Assembly: GCA_032622095.1 (NCBI GenBank)
Contig: CP136069.1
Span: forward strand, 128,819,123 to 128,883,122
Source of the DNA: Siphonodentalium dalli
Lineage: Eukaryota; Mollusca; Scaphopoda; Gadilida; Siphonodentaliidae
Direction of reading: 5' to 3'
DNA: 64,000 nt
The notes under the pieces were generated by a model. The model ran no database searches, was not told the DNA's origin, and was given only the letters and a program-made list of their open reading frames with translations. A program made the translations under genes and the position numbers. How positions within the stretch are numbered: position 1 is the first letter of the stretch; each line of letters opens with the position of its first letter. This document shows positions 12,040-22,582 of the stretch, one piece after another.

Positions 12040-12621
12040 CTAGCCAATGAGCCCGACGTTGTCCCGGCTATTCAAAAACCAAATTTCAAGTCGATAGCTC
12101 CACCCGTTTCCGAGATCTGGTCTGCGCACACGCGAAGCTGGCGTCGCACGGGCTCGGCGACCCGATACAATTCGTATCCGGGGCAAGATACATTCACATA
12201 GCAAATTTCAAGTCGATAGCTCCACCCGTTTCCGATATCTCGTCTGCGCATGCGCGAAGCTGGCGTCGCACGGGTCCGGGCTATTCAAAAACCAAATTTC
12301 AAGTCGATAGCTCCACCCGTTTCCGAGATCTCGTCTGCGCATGCCAAATTTCAAGTCGATAGCTCTACCCGTTTCCGAGATCTCGTCTACGCATGCGCGA
12401 AGCTGGCGTCGCACGGGCTCGGCGACCCGATAAAATTCGTGTCCGGGGCAAGATACATTCACACCGCACGGGCTCGCCAATACGACAACGTCCACCGCCT
12501 GGTCAAACTACACACACGCACCAAGTTTCGTCCCGATCGGTCGAGAATCGTAGATTTGTATTAACGACAGACAGACAGACAGACAAACATACAGACAGAG
12601 GTCTTCAAAATATATATGAGA
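12040..12621 (+). mobile_element. Helentron-like unit 4 (type-A)
   Basis: Begins CTAGCCAATGAGCCCGACGT. The body is made of CAAATTTCAAGTCGATAGCT repeats, with the pre-tail AAGTTTCGTCCCGATCGGTC, (ACAG)n and TCTTCAAAATATATATGAGA. Confidence 0.6.
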
Positions 12622-13441
12622 CTAGCCGATGAGCCCGACGTTGTCCGGGCTATTCAAAAACCAAATTTCAAGTCCGGGCTATTCAAAAACCAAATTTCAA
12701 GTCGATAGCTCTACCCGTTTCCGAGATCTGGTCTGCGCATGCCAAATTTCAAGTCGATAGCTCTACCCGTTTCCGAGATCTCGTCTACGCATGCGCGAAG
12801 CTGGCGTCGCACGGGCTCGGCGACCCGATACAATTCGTATACGGGGCAAGATACATTCACATAGCAAATTTCAAGTCGATAGCTCCACCCGTTTCCGATA
12901 TCTCGTCTGCGCATGCGCGAAGCTGGCGTCGCACGGGTCCGGGCTATTCAAAAACCAAATTTCAAGTCGATAGCTCTACCCGTTTCCGAGATCTCGTCCA
13001 CGCATGCGCGAAGCTGGCGTCGCACGGGCTCGGCGACCCGATAAAATTCGTGTCCGGGGCAAGATACATTCACATAGCAAATTTCAAGTCGATAGCTCCA
13101 CCCGTTTCCGAGATCTGGTCTGCGCATGCGCGAAGCTGGCGTCGCACGGGCCCGGCGACCCGATAAAATTCGTATCCGGGGCAAGATACATTCACATACC
13201 AAATTTCAAGTCGATAGCTCCACCCGTTTCCGAGATCTCGTCTGCGCATGCGCGAAGCGGGCACCGCACGGGCTCGCCAATACGACAACGTCCACCGCCT
13301 GGTCAAACTACACACACGCACCAAGTTTCGTCCCGATCGGTCGAGAATCGTAGATTTGTATAAATGACAGACAGACAGACAGACAAACAAACAAACAAAC
13401 AAACATACATACAGACAGAGGTCTTCAAAATATATATGAGA
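12622..13441 (+). mobile_element. Helentron-like unit 5 (type-A), tandem 122-bp core
   Basis: Begins CTAGCCGATGAGCCCGACGT. The core repeats a GC-richer module with CAAATTTCAAGTCGATAGCT, CCCGTTTCCGAGATCT, GCGCGAAGCTGGCGTCGCAC and GGGGCAAGATACATTCACA. Two full units are spaced 122 bp apart (13078 and 13200). It ends with (ACAG)n, (AAAC)n and TCTTCAAAATATATATGAGA, directly abutting a truncated MITE-B. Several frames cross the array on both strands because the unit is stop-poor. Confidence 0.6.
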
Positions 13442-14239
13442 TATGCCATATATATACCATTTGAAAGAGGAGCTCTAAAACATTGTATTATCAACTTATC
13501 CGGTGTTATGAACTGTGACTATGTTTTTGTTGAGGTACCGACGTGTTTACTGTGCTTAAAGGTATTCAATCCGATATGACGGTGCCCATATCACCATGTT
13601 ATATCACCAAATCGATTAGTTACAACAAAATAATGATAACCGCTGTCAACTATGGTATTCAATTTCCCAAATTGTGTTATTTATCAATCTGCTGTTCAAC
13701 GAAATATTACCACTTCATTTTAGAGTTATCCATCTTCGTCCGCAATTTTGTCCGAGACCGTCGGTTTGACGACTTTTCTCTGGGCCACAATTAAGCACAC
13801 ATTTCGAGAAATAAAAAAATTAAAAATCGATATCTGATCACTCTGAGCTTTGATGAGTGGATACATCGACTCGAGATATTTTTTACCCCCGAATCCAAAA
13901 ACATATAGTAATTTGGGAGCGTTAATTCTGATTATGCATTTTTAAGTTGCATCTACTGCACTGAAAAAGTCTATTATTTTCAATGGAAGAGGAATAACAC
14001 TATATCTTAATTTGAATTATGTTGCATTCTGGGAGCGAAACGGGGGAAATGTTACTATGATTTTCAGCTATTTTCTATTACTCTATATGGGCACCTTCTG
14101 GGACACATACGTTCCAAACGGTATTGCACTATAGTCTTATAGTATTTAAATCATATTTTATGTCATAGATTGTTATTAAAACCGTATATCAAGGCACTAT
14201 AAAATTAATCGGTCACCCGAAAATTAAATTGGCCTTTAA
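13441..14239 (+). mobile_element. MITE-B copy split by MITE-A
   Basis: MITE-B sequence is present at 13441-13555 (ATACCATTTGAAAGAGG, GTTGAGGTACCGACGTG) and resumes at 13946-14239 (ATTATTTTCAATGGAAG, TTGCATTCTGGGAGC, CGTATATCAAGGCACTATAA, right end GGCCTTTAA). The left terminus is cut off at the junction with the Helentron-like array. Confidence 0.8.
13556..13945 (+). mobile_element. MITE-A copy inserted in MITE-B
   Basis: TTAA at both ends (13556-13559 and 13942-13945). Left end TTAAAGGTATTCAATCCGAT, right end TCTGATTATGCATTTTTAA. Interior blocks are as in the other MITE-A copies. It interrupts MITE-B, so it arrived later. Confidence 0.85.
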
Positions 14240-14472
14240 CTGCATGGTACTGGTGATTCAATTTAATAGTAAAAATCCTTCTGCACTTTTTTTTTATCTG
14301 TTCGACTGTCTTTTGCCTGCTTGCATTTCCCGAACACACCTGTTGGCTACATGGGGGACTCGTTTGTTAAACTTGAACTAATTATTGCTATTTATTACTA
14401 TTTATCAATATTTAATGCAATATCAAGTCTGTTACTGGCGTACAGTGACTACAGTCTGCTCCATTCACATAT

Positions 14473-14670
14473 ATGCGTCAACGAGTCAAGGTCATCGCCT
14501 TATTACCTTGGCTGTATATTGTAGCATTGTGCGAATATATATGGTTTAATATTCATGGAAGAGGTTATTTCCTCAGCGAAACGGAAATGGCCGAGTCGTT
14601 GAGAATGAGACTAAAACTGACCAATTCGGAACCAGTTATAACTCGCCAGACTTTATTTGAGAGTGCGTGA
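14473..14670 (+). CDS. Candidate small membrane protein or exon, unknown
   Basis: A 65-codon frame with an ATG start (MRQRVKVIALLPWLYIVALC). It has a basic N-terminus, a hydrophobic segment of about 18 residues, then a hydrophilic tail (SETEMAESLRMRLKLTNSEP) and a TGA stop. An internal acceptor-like site (TTATTTCCTCAG) precedes the hydrophilic part, so only the second half might be an exon. No repeat family overlaps. No promoter or poly(A) signal was found; chance is possible. Confidence 0.22.
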   Translation: MRQRVKVIALLPWLYIVALCEYIWFNIHGRGYFLSETEMAESLRMRLKLTNSEPVITRQTLFESA

Positions 14671-14679
14671 AGTTTACTG

Positions 14680-15520
14680 TTATGATTCCACCAAAGAAAA
14701 CCTGAGAACTATCGAGGGAGTCTTATATAGAATCTTTGTATATCCGCATGACAAAGACGCGGGAATTAATTAGCAATTCAAACCTCGGACGGGCATGAAG
14801 TATAGATCCGAAGACCTATACGACGAGGGATTCCTAAGAAAATTGTATGCATCCTTGTATATACTTCACACAGACTCTGACTTGTTCGTACTACAAATGA
14901 ATCCGCGGTATCATTATGGCCTTGCAGTCTCGAGGCGTTAACTTACATTCGCGAGTTGTTATGCAAATACATCTTCATTGTACGAGCATAAAAAGAGATT
15001 AACTATTGATCGGACTATAGAAACCATTCTAACCCTATAAGGGATGTCTTGCACAGAGAAATTTATTGTCATTTTGATGTGCTCTTTTGAGATTTCGCCT
15101 CGCTCCGGTCACGCCGGCACTACAAGATTAAGTATGTTCTCATGCTAATCAAACACACCCAGACGCGGCGTAATCTTTAGTCACGAACGAGACGGTTCCA
15201 TTTCCGCCATTACTTGTATTACGTCATCGATCGGTGGGCATACTGTTGTCTGGGATGGGCCCGCTGATACCGACCCATTGATCTATTAATTTGGAACCAC
15301 GCCCGACATAATACATCATGCTATTTGATCACCGGTTTTGTTCCTGTGTGGCCATTCCACGCATCTCGATATGGAAATTTCAATGGCCTTTTGATTACTC
15401 TATTTGGAATCAATGCAAACAATATTCCAATTTAGCATGGTCTAGCTGAACCGCGTGAGTCGCGACGGGCGTATATTTGTAACCCAGCTGCCTTACAAGC
15501 TCCGTTCTGTTGTTTCAGAT
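14680..15520. other. No gene recognised
   Basis: Unique-looking sequence with no repeat family, long frame or palindrome. Confidence 0.35.
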
Positions 15521-15529
15521 ATTCATCCA

Positions 15530-15675
15530 GCCCGGTTCCGTGGTTTTAGTGCTACAGGTCAAAGTTATGGAGTAACATTTCCATATATATGGAGCTTTTG
15601 AATATTCATGACTTCCATATATTAAAATGCTACTCCATAACTTTGACCTGTAGCACTAAAACCACGGAACCGGGC
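15530..15675. mobile_element. Short foldback element (pair with 61459-61718)
   Basis: Arms of about 45 bp: CCCGGTTCCGTGGTTTTAGT on the left, ACTAAAACCACGGAACCGGG on the right, with a CCATATATATGGAG / CTTCCATATATT core. The element at 61459-61718 shares TACAGGTCAAAGTTNTGGA, CCATATATGGA and GAATATTCA. Confidence 0.75.
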
Positions 15676-16023
15676 CTGAATGGTGGATACAATATGACCG
15701 CGAGTTAGTGACAGGGTGTATTGGTATAATTTGACACGACATATGGACCAAGTTTCCTTGAGCTTTAATTGTCAGTCAGTTGTATCGAGCGAGATTGACC
15801 AAATAGTTCGTATTCATAACAGGGATATCGATAGAAATAGACCATTATTAGTAATTTGCGGAATAAATTACACTTTACAGTAAATGATCATGCATGCGTT
15901 CAAACTGGGAATGGCATCAAATACTCATGGCCAGGAACCTACGTCGATAATCAAGTCTCTAACCCAAAGCGATTTTTATTTTAAATGTGTTTAACAAATA
16001 TATAAACGATTGTCTGAAGGGAC

Positions 16024-16292
16024 AAACTAGTAAATGAACTGTGGAATTTTACAATCACATTAGACAATCAGTAATCGATAAAAAATCATATTTATTATCG
16101 AAATTTACAAGGAAAATACTTCAAAATAGGTATCGATTCATTCGATTGTGTCCCGATGTTGAACATCAATCACGCCTCAACAATTTAATAGATGTTCGAA
16201 AAATTCGCATAACCACTTTCACTCTTAAATACCTTAACTCCTGCAACACATTTTATCCAGATGAAACACTGCAGGAGTTCAGATAGCAGCTA
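16024..16292 (+). repeat. Dispersed repeat R1, copy 1
   Basis: Aligns over its length with 22258-22500 (shared AACTAGTANATGANCTGTGG, GTATCGATT, CCTCAANNATTTAATAG). Diverged and of unknown class; an 81-codon frame in it is not conserved in the second copy. Confidence 0.5.
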
Positions 16293-16299
16293 TAACTTC

Positions 16300-16715
16300 T
16301 GAAGATACGGTTTAGAGATTACACACTGTGGAATCACGAGATTTCGAGGTTGGTGAGTACCACGCATTCAAAATGGTAGATACGAGCGTAAACGCAAAAA
16401 GAACCCCATAATATATCAGGAACTGACGCGTAACATATAATTTTTTACTGTTATACGAGCAAATTCTAATGTTTTTATACAAGTTGATAGCTTATTTGTT
16501 CGTAATACTCAATAGTTTATGAGCAAATTAATTGCAAGTCAGATGTTCGTGGAATACAACAGTCCATACATCTAGGAGAATCATTAACTGACTATTTTGG
16601 TCAGAATGTTAGAGCAAACAACTGAGTTTGGGCACAAATGAGGTATCAGCTTGTTTGAAAAATAATATAGCATATGCTCGTAGCTGCCAAAATACTATGT
16701 AATATGTCATATCCT
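16300..16715. other. No gene recognised
   Basis: AT-rich, no repeat family or open frame of note. Confidence 0.35.
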
Positions 16716-16719
16716 ATAG

Positions 16720-16725
16720 TTTATT
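16720..16725 (-). terminator. Polyadenylation signal AATAAA (minus strand)
   Basis: TTTATT on the plus strand, about 30 bp beyond the TAA stop at 16753-16755 of the minus-strand frame described next. Confidence 0.38.
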
Positions 16726-16752
16726 ACCCCTTTTCCTCGTGTCCGGTCGCGT

Positions 16753-16906
16753 TTACGATTTCTCGGCCATTTTGAGTGCGTGATGCTCATCAACTCGAAA
16801 CCACGTGATTTCCCCACCGTATACGGCAAAATCCCATGCAGCTGCATGACCACCATATCGTTTGTCACTATCATGGCCTACTTGATGTTGGTTGTTCCCT
16901 GCTTGA
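16753..16906 (-). CDS. Probable terminal coding exon, unknown protein
   Basis: After a possible acceptor (TTATCTATAG ending at 16907) the minus strand has 51 sense codons ending TAA, with AATAAA about 30 bp further on. The peptide is hydrophilic and natural-looking: it starts QAGNNQHQVGHDSDKRYGG and ends FRVDEHHALKMAEKS. The plus strand is also open here and would give a peptide with a membrane segment (ISFVTIMAYLMLVVPC) and GC-rich third positions, so the strand is not certain. The minus reading is preferred because acceptor, stop and poly(A) signal line up. No domain recognised. Confidence 0.35.
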
Positions 16907-17249
16907 CTATAGATAATACTGCATATAACTTTTGTTTTGATTGGGCTGAATGATATGTGGCTGATACATTCTTTATTGTAATAATATGAGGGTGTGATGT
17001 TATATCATGTAATACAAAGAGACCAAAAGACACTAATATCTTAAGTTCTTAACCCCTCAAATGTATTAAAGATACGGGCGGTCTTCACGGTGGGTATAGC
17101 TGTTAAAATAGTCACATCCGCTAAAACCACAATGAACAGAAAGAATATTATATAATAGACAGATATTGTTCTTATACCAATCATAAATATCGCGTACATT
17201 GGATGTTATTGTCACATTTGTACGCTGTGTTATGTAAATAAACATAAAA

Positions 17250-17393
17250 ATGTTACAGAACCATTTGTTTATTGACAAACACTCGGAACTACCGGATCGT
17301 CCAATGAAAATGTTCCGTTGCGCTGTGGAAGGCGACGATAAAATTATTGGTGCCACCAACAACCGCATTCAAATCACACCAATTTTATTTTAA
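17250..17393 (+). CDS. Candidate small ORF, 47 codons
   Basis: ATG in a favourable context (AAAAATGTT), then a frame with protein-like composition: near the start LFIDKHSELPDRPMKMFRC, further on AVEGDDKIIGATNNRIQ, stop TAA at 17391-17393. It could also be an exon using the acceptor-like TGTTACAG at 17251-17258. No neighbouring exon, promoter or poly(A) signal was found. Confidence 0.2.
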   Translation: MLQNHLFIDKHSELPDRPMKMFRCAVEGDDKIIGATNNRIQITPILF

Positions 17394-17611
17394 TTTACCC
17401 ATTCTACCGGCTGTCAGTTCAATTAAAACCCAGCTAACAGACAGAACACGTGTACATAATATAATTGTTCTTGCAATCTAGCTAGTATGTTCTCCTACCC
17501 TATATATGACAATAGATACCAAAATGAGGAATTTACTATGACAGTATTCTGAGTTGTAAGATGTAGACGCACCAAATTAGGGGTTTTACAACTGACGGAT
17601 ACATATGGAAA

Positions 17612-17925
17612 TGCACAAAGTATATTATTTTCAATGGAAGGGGAATAACTCTATATATTTAGATATAGTGTTATCTTCCATTGAAGATAATCTATAGTTT
17701 GAAGATTGTTGCATTCTGGGAGCCATAACGGTGGAATTATTTTTATGATTTCAGCTATTTTTCTATTGCTCTATATATGGGTTCTTTCTGAGACACATAT
17801 GTTCCAAATGGTGATAAATTACAGTATTTTAATCATATCTTATGGCATATCTTGTTATTAAAAACGCATTTCAAGGCACTATGACAAAAAATAATCGGCG
17901 ACTTGAAAATTAAATAGGCCTTTAA
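17612..17925 (+). mobile_element. MITE-B copy (left half missing)
   Basis: Begins at the CACAAAGTATATTATTTTCA block with the internal palindrome (CAATGGAAGGGGAATAACTC and its mirror), then TTGCATTCTGGGAGC, TTCCAAATGGTGAT and right end AATAGGCCTTTAA. Confidence 0.8.
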
Positions 17926-18064
17926 TTAGTCTATATTTGATTATGCGCTCACACTAGCCTAATCGCAAAATGTTTCTAAATTTGGGGTCATTACTATTTG
18001 CATACCCCGTCGCTAAATATACATGTAAGTATAGGATTATGCCACCAACAGCATTTTAAATTAT

Positions 18065-18072
18065 CACAAGGA
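18065..18072. repeat. 8-bp target-site duplication, left (CACAAGGA)
   Basis: Identical to 19024-19031; the two flank the element at 18073-19023. Confidence 0.85.
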
Positions 18073-19023
18073 CAGGGACGTGGCGACAGGGTTTGGGGGT
18101 ATCTCACCCCCCCCCCCCCCAACTTTGGTCAAAATTTTCAACAGTTGGAACTTTCATACCTAACACAACATTATAGTTGGAAATTTCACACCAACAATAG
18201 GTTGAAAATGTTCTTGTAGTTTGATTTTCAAACAATTTATAGGGAAGGGATTTATTGTTTTTGCACCAATATTTGTATATTTTCCTACACTTGGTCAAAA
18301 TTTTTGACTGAAATGGCCATCAGCCTTATGGGGGTGTCAGGTTGGAAATTTCCAACACTTGGAAAACTTGTATACTGGTCCCTCCCCAGTCAAAAACTGC
18401 TAGTTAATTTAAGTGAACAATATTGTCCTACAGTTGGTCAACATTGTCATTGGAATTGTCATCGGTTGGAAATTTTCCAACCTAAGTGGGGGTGTTAGGT
18501 TTGTATACAAATTATAATTTCCAACTCTAGGATGGCTTGAGGCTAGTCTAGATGTTAAGATTTTGCGATTTTCTTGTTCAGTCCAATACTGTACTAAATT
18601 TGGTCAAAATTGTGGACTGAAATGGTCATCAGCTGGAGAAATTTCCAACCTACGTGTGAGTATGAGGTTTGAAATTTCCAACACTATAGGAAAGCTAGAG
18701 GCTAGTCTAGATGCCAGGATTTTGCGATGTCCTTGTTTAGTTTTAAAAATAGTCGGCACGGTGTGCATCTGTCTGGAATTGTAACGCTAGATGTGAGGAT
18801 TTATGCAATTTTCAGGTTCAGATATCTGAATGTTCTCATACTGGGTACATGGGACCATGGTTTATGAATATATAGGCTATTAGGCCTGAACTGAAGTCCA
18901 AGAGGGTGCAAATGGAATTATGCATAATTTGTGTTCGGTCGGATTCAAGTGGAGGGGGTGCAATTGGAAATCCCCAAAGTGGTCCCCCTCCCCCAACGGA
19001 GACCCTCTTTGGCCACGTCCCTG
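18073..19023 (+). mobile_element. Complete non-autonomous hAT-like element
   Basis: Termini CAGGGACGTGGC and GCCACGTCCCTG are exact inverted repeats. They are flanked by a perfect 8-bp duplication CACAAGGA, the hallmark target size of hAT transposons. The interior is made of diverged TTGGAAATTTCCAAC-type modules with a C tract near the left end and a C-rich stretch near the right. No transposase frame exists, so it must be moved in trans. Fragments or relatives are at 3835, 27225, 28725, 34597, 36290, 38369, 48806 and 62914. Confidence 0.85.
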
Positions 19024-19365
19024 CACAAGGACCATTGTAGTTATCTTGATTTGTGACCACTGATGTTTCCGGTCGCTATATGTAATTATAAGTAGGATTA
19101 TGCACCATCATCTCAGCATTATCACCAGGGCCAGTTATCCTGGCTTGAGTTTGAGCTTCGGCAATATGCGGATTTGTTCGTCAAGGTTAGCGGGAATCGA
19201 TCGGGAAATCCCGTGCGAGATCGTGCGCCGGCGTGATTTCCCTTCGGAACAGTGCGATTTATCTAAAGCTGACATACTACTTCAGGTTATCGTGACGGGA
19301 ATTCTTTTTGTTTTCTTGTAATTGGCACACGTATCTTGTTTTTCGCTACTACTAAGGATTTACTG

Positions 19366-19600
19366 TCACAAAATCGAATAATCATCACTAAAGTCTAATT
19401 GTGGGCTGAAACATTCTCCGTTATATCCGTACTCATGGATTGACATTATACCGTAGTCTGTTCGATTTCTAATGATTGTGTCAGTCCCACATGTTCTGCT
19501 CTCCGAACCTGGTGTCTCAGAATAGCTCCTACGGTGTCCAGCTGATCCTCGACTCCGCCCATGCTTGGGGTCGTTCGACAGGTCCAATGCTCCACTTTTT
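19366..19600 (-). CDS. Candidate C-terminal coding exon, unknown
   Basis: Minus-strand frame ending TGA at 19366-19368. The peptide is very hydrophilic and Ser/Arg/Asp rich, starting LDLSNDPKHGRSRGSAGHRR and ending CFSPQLDFSDDYSIL, as in a disordered cytoplasmic tail. In this frame the nearest upstream stop is close to 19608; candidate acceptors (CTAAAG, GTGGAG) lack a good pyrimidine tract. A second minus frame (19446-19685) is also open. No poly(A) signal lies close by. It could be an exon of a separate gene, an alternative 3' exon of the gene ending at 20645, or a pseudogene piece. Confidence 0.3.
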
Positions 19601-19843
19601 CTTTAGTCCGTGCCAGATATAAGTTCATTTCCATTATAATGACCATTTTGTTTGCATTGCTCATAGAGCACATGAGTGTATCCATGGCTCAAATTAATTA
19701 TTTTTGCATATATTTTGTTGAATATAAAATGAGATGGTCCAATAAATTGCCGGATTTAGGGTACACCCCCTTTAAGTTATAAAAGTAATTGTTTTAAAGC
19801 TTGATCTGAGTTGAGGAACACATCGATGTGTCATTCTGGTCGA

Positions 19844-20060
19844 TACAGTAATGCCCAAAGTAATTGACCACTTAACCACAGCAGAATTATGGGTAATTTT
19901 TCAGGATTTAGTCGGAAATATGGCTTGTTGCCATTCATCGGAAAGCTCTCGGCGAGAGCTTTCCGACGAATGGCAACAAGCCATATTTCCGACTAAATCC
20001 TGAAAAATTACCCATAATTCTGCTGTGGTTAAGTGGTCAATTACTTTGGGCATTACTGTA
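19844..20060. mobile_element. 217-bp near-perfect palindrome, mariner-type MITE
   Basis: Two arms of about 108 bp meet around a single central base at 19952. I see one mismatch, A versus G in ATTCATCGG / ATTCGTCGG. Outer ends read TACAGTAATGCCCAAAG, matching the TA target plus CAGTNNTG start common in Tc1/mariner elements. There is no spacer or coding capacity. Confidence 0.9.
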
Positions 20061-20150
20061 CATGGCCATTTCGATAAGAAATTATATTTTGTTCACGTCA
20101 ACTGAAGCAGACACAATATTTTGAATCAATGCACATTCATACTGATAAAT

Positions 20151-20613
20151 TTAAAGGTACTCAATCTGATTTGATGGTCCCCATATCATCAGATTCCAAC
20201 AACAACATTTTTTGAAATGCCACTTGAGTTATCAGAATCGATTAATTGCCGGAAAATAATGCTAACCATAACCATATAGTTAACTATAGTATAAACTTTT
20301 GCCCAAAACCTGTTAATTATCAACATTTTGTTCAACGAAGTTTGGCCGGATTTTCAAATATAAAACAAACAAAAACACATGATTTTAGAGTTATCCGTCT
20401 TCATCTGCAATTTGGTCGGAGACACGTCGGCTCTTCGACCTTTTGCCAGGCCGCCAAAATGTACCGGTGGTGAAAAATAACAGATTTCAAAAATCGATAT
20501 CTGATCACTCTTGGTGGGTGGGTTCCTCGACTCGGGTCATATTATTTTGCATACACCCGCTTGCCAGATGAAATAGTAATTTGGGAGCGTTAATTCGGAT
20601 TATGCATCTTTAA
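20151..20613 (+). mobile_element. MITE-A copy
   Basis: TTAA-bounded. Left end TTAAAGGTACTCAATCTGAT, right end TTCGGATTATGCATCTTTAA, interior blocks ATCAGAATCGATTAATTGCC, TTTTAGAGTTATCCGTCTTC and AAAATCGATATCTGATCACT. It lies just beyond the 3' end of the minus-strand gene. Confidence 0.85.
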
Positions 20614-20661
20614 GAAAGGATTTTCGGTGTTGAAACAGCAGACATATATGTATATATAGCA

Positions 20662-20667
20662 TTTATT
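20662..20667 (-). terminator. Polyadenylation signal AATAAA of the GPI-type gene
   Basis: AATAAA on the minus strand about 100 nt past the TAA stop at 20768-20770. The implied 3' end is about 20640-20650, immediately before the MITE-A copy. Confidence 0.65.
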
Positions 20668-20767
20668 CATCTCACAAAATTACACAATACCATGGCACAC
20701 TGAAAGCACAATATCTCATCGTAGTTTTCAAAATATCACTGATACCAGCGCACAAGTGTGGCGTGTG

Positions 20768-20838
20768 TTACCTCACAACGACCAGCGCGGCGGAAACAAA
20801 GACCAATGGCAAGATACTCGAACAACCCATAGAGATCT
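20768..20838 (-). CDS. Last coding exon of a putative GPI-anchored secreted protein
   Basis: Acceptor TTCCTTTTCAG ends at 20839. The exon completes the split codon from the previous exon (phase 1: G+AG = Glu) and encodes ISMGCSSILPLVFVSAALVV followed by V, R and TAA. Small residues (Gly-Cys-Ser-Ser), a hydrophobic run of about 14 residues and an immediate stop are what a GPI-attachment signal looks like. A transmembrane anchor without a cytoplasmic tail is the alternative. An AATAAA follows about 100 nt later. Another frame of this exon (DLYGLFEYLAIGLCFRRAG) is open but does not fit the phase of the exon at 22937-23451. Confidence 0.75.
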
Positions 20839-20897
20839 CTGAAAAGGAAATGATAAACATACGTTAGCTCTATAACATTATATCATATACATTGAGT

Positions 20898-21360
20898 TTA
20901 AAGGTACTAAATCCGATTAGACGCTCCTAAATTACTATTTCTTTGGCTTTGGGGGGTAACAAATATTTGATTCGAGTCGAGTAACCCACCATTCAAAGCT
21001 CAGGGTGATCAGATATCGATTTTTAAATGTGTATTTTTTTGGAGATGTGGGCCAATTCCACGTCTCAAACGGACAAATTGCGGGTGTAAGATGGATAACT
21101 CTAAAATCAAGTGATTATTATTGCTAATAATAACCACTTGATTTTAGAGTTATCCATCATACACCGCAATTTTTCCGTAATTTGTCCGTTTGAGACGTGG
21201 AAATGGCCCACATCTCCAAAAATTAACACATTTCAAAAATCGATATCTGATCGCTCTGAGCTTTGAAAGATAGGTTCCTCGACTCGAATCAAATATTTTT
21301 TACTCCCGAAGCCAATAAAATAGTAATTTAGGGGTGCTTAATCGGATTGAGTACCTTTAA
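20898..21360. mobile_element. MITE-A foldback variant (two right halves)
   Basis: TTAA at both ends. Both halves carry the right-half blocks of MITE-A in mirror image (CGAATCAAATATTTTTTACT and its complement, ATCGATATCTGATC, AAACGGACAAATTGCGG). They meet at ATAACTCTAAAATCAAGTG ... CACTTGATTTTAGAGTTAT near 21110-21150. It lies in the last intron of the GPI-type gene, flanked by diverged direct repeats of ATATACATTGAGT. Confidence 0.85.
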
Positions 21361-21810
21361 GACATAAAGCTGTAACATTGTATCAAATACATTGAGTGTA
21401 GAACATAATTTTTCACTCCATCGGGTTTTACTGTACATGTATGTTTTATAGTATGTGTATGTTATATGTTTTGAGGTGTTATTGCAATTCAATCTTGTAA
21501 AATCGTGTATACATGTATGCCGACTTGGTTCAGTTGAACCTTCAAATCATGTCTACGTGATATGGGAGGATGAATAGTATTAGGTCAATAAATACAAGAA
21601 ATATCGATGCTTTGTATATTCTTTTAAATAATTTGTTGAACTTATAACAATTGTGTAGCCTTTATTAATTTTATGCACAAAAGTCAGACAAAATGTACTG
21701 CTCTTTATTTTACATCCATGGGTCTGTATATATCAGTATTTATTTGTTGACTATAACACAGTTGCATCGTGCATGCATCAAGCGATCTCCAGCGCCGACG
21801 AAAACTGGTT
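21361..21810. other. Intron sequence, nothing recognised
   Basis: Part of the last intron of the minus-strand gene; no repeat family or hairpin seen. Confidence 0.4.
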
Positions 21811-21814
21811 CGAA

Positions 21815-22000
21815 TATATGTACTAGCGAGTTTGCGATTTCAAACCGATACGGGTACACATATACGGGTAGCTACTCATATACGTTTTGGGCATCGCAAA
21901 CTGGTTTACTGGTAGGAATCCGCACATCGACTGGTAATGTAATACTATGTCGAGCCAACTTGAACACCATTGATATGCTATACATGTATATGTATCATAT
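21815..22000. repeat. Dispersed repeat R2, copy 1 (hairpin-forming)
   Basis: Aligns with 34285-34445: TACTAGCGAGNTTNCGATTT, ATCGCAAACTG, CACATCGACTGGTAATGTA. The pair AGTTTGCGAT / ATCGCAAACT forms a stem within the copy. Confidence 0.5.
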
Positions 22001-22257
22001 AGAGAGAAATCGTAATTCGCATCCGCTTAACTGGCCGACGGTATCTTGATATATAGAAAGGATGGGCCTCTGGATAATTAGTTGCATTAATAAGCGGCGA
22101 GACATCAGCGTAAATGGGTTGTGTGCATTGAACTTTGTGACAAAAGTTGGGGGTAAACATCCCGAACCCCGTTTCTAAGTATAATTATGATAATGACGAC
22201 AGACCTCTGTTTTCTTTTCAATTTGTTTAAAACATATAAATGTTCGTTAGATGTGAT

Positions 22258-22500
22258 AAACTAGTACATGAGCTGTGGAAATTCACAATGCAGATTTTAA
22301 AAAATCAGCAATCAGCAAATATCATATTTATAACCGAAATGAAAAAGGAAAATAAGTATCGATTGTGTTCCAATTTTGAAATCAAACACACCTCAATCAT
22401 TTAATAGGTGTTCATAAAATACACACAGCCCCTTTACAATAACTCCTCCAACAAATACCTAACTCAACCGCACTGCATGAGTTCCAGATATATAGCTTTC
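22258..22500 (+). repeat. Dispersed repeat R1, copy 2
   Basis: Diverged copy of 16024-16292; lies in the last intron of the minus-strand gene. Confidence 0.5.
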
Positions 22501-22582
22501 GTGAAAATTAACCGAGTTACTTATCACAACATCGGCAATACAGGTTTGTCTCTGAACTGCCATGCTTACGGAACAGCTTTCA

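Noticed and set aside
12208-13402. Multiple frames of 60-119 codons on both strands
   Set aside because: Shadows of the 122-bp tandem core of the Helentron-like units.
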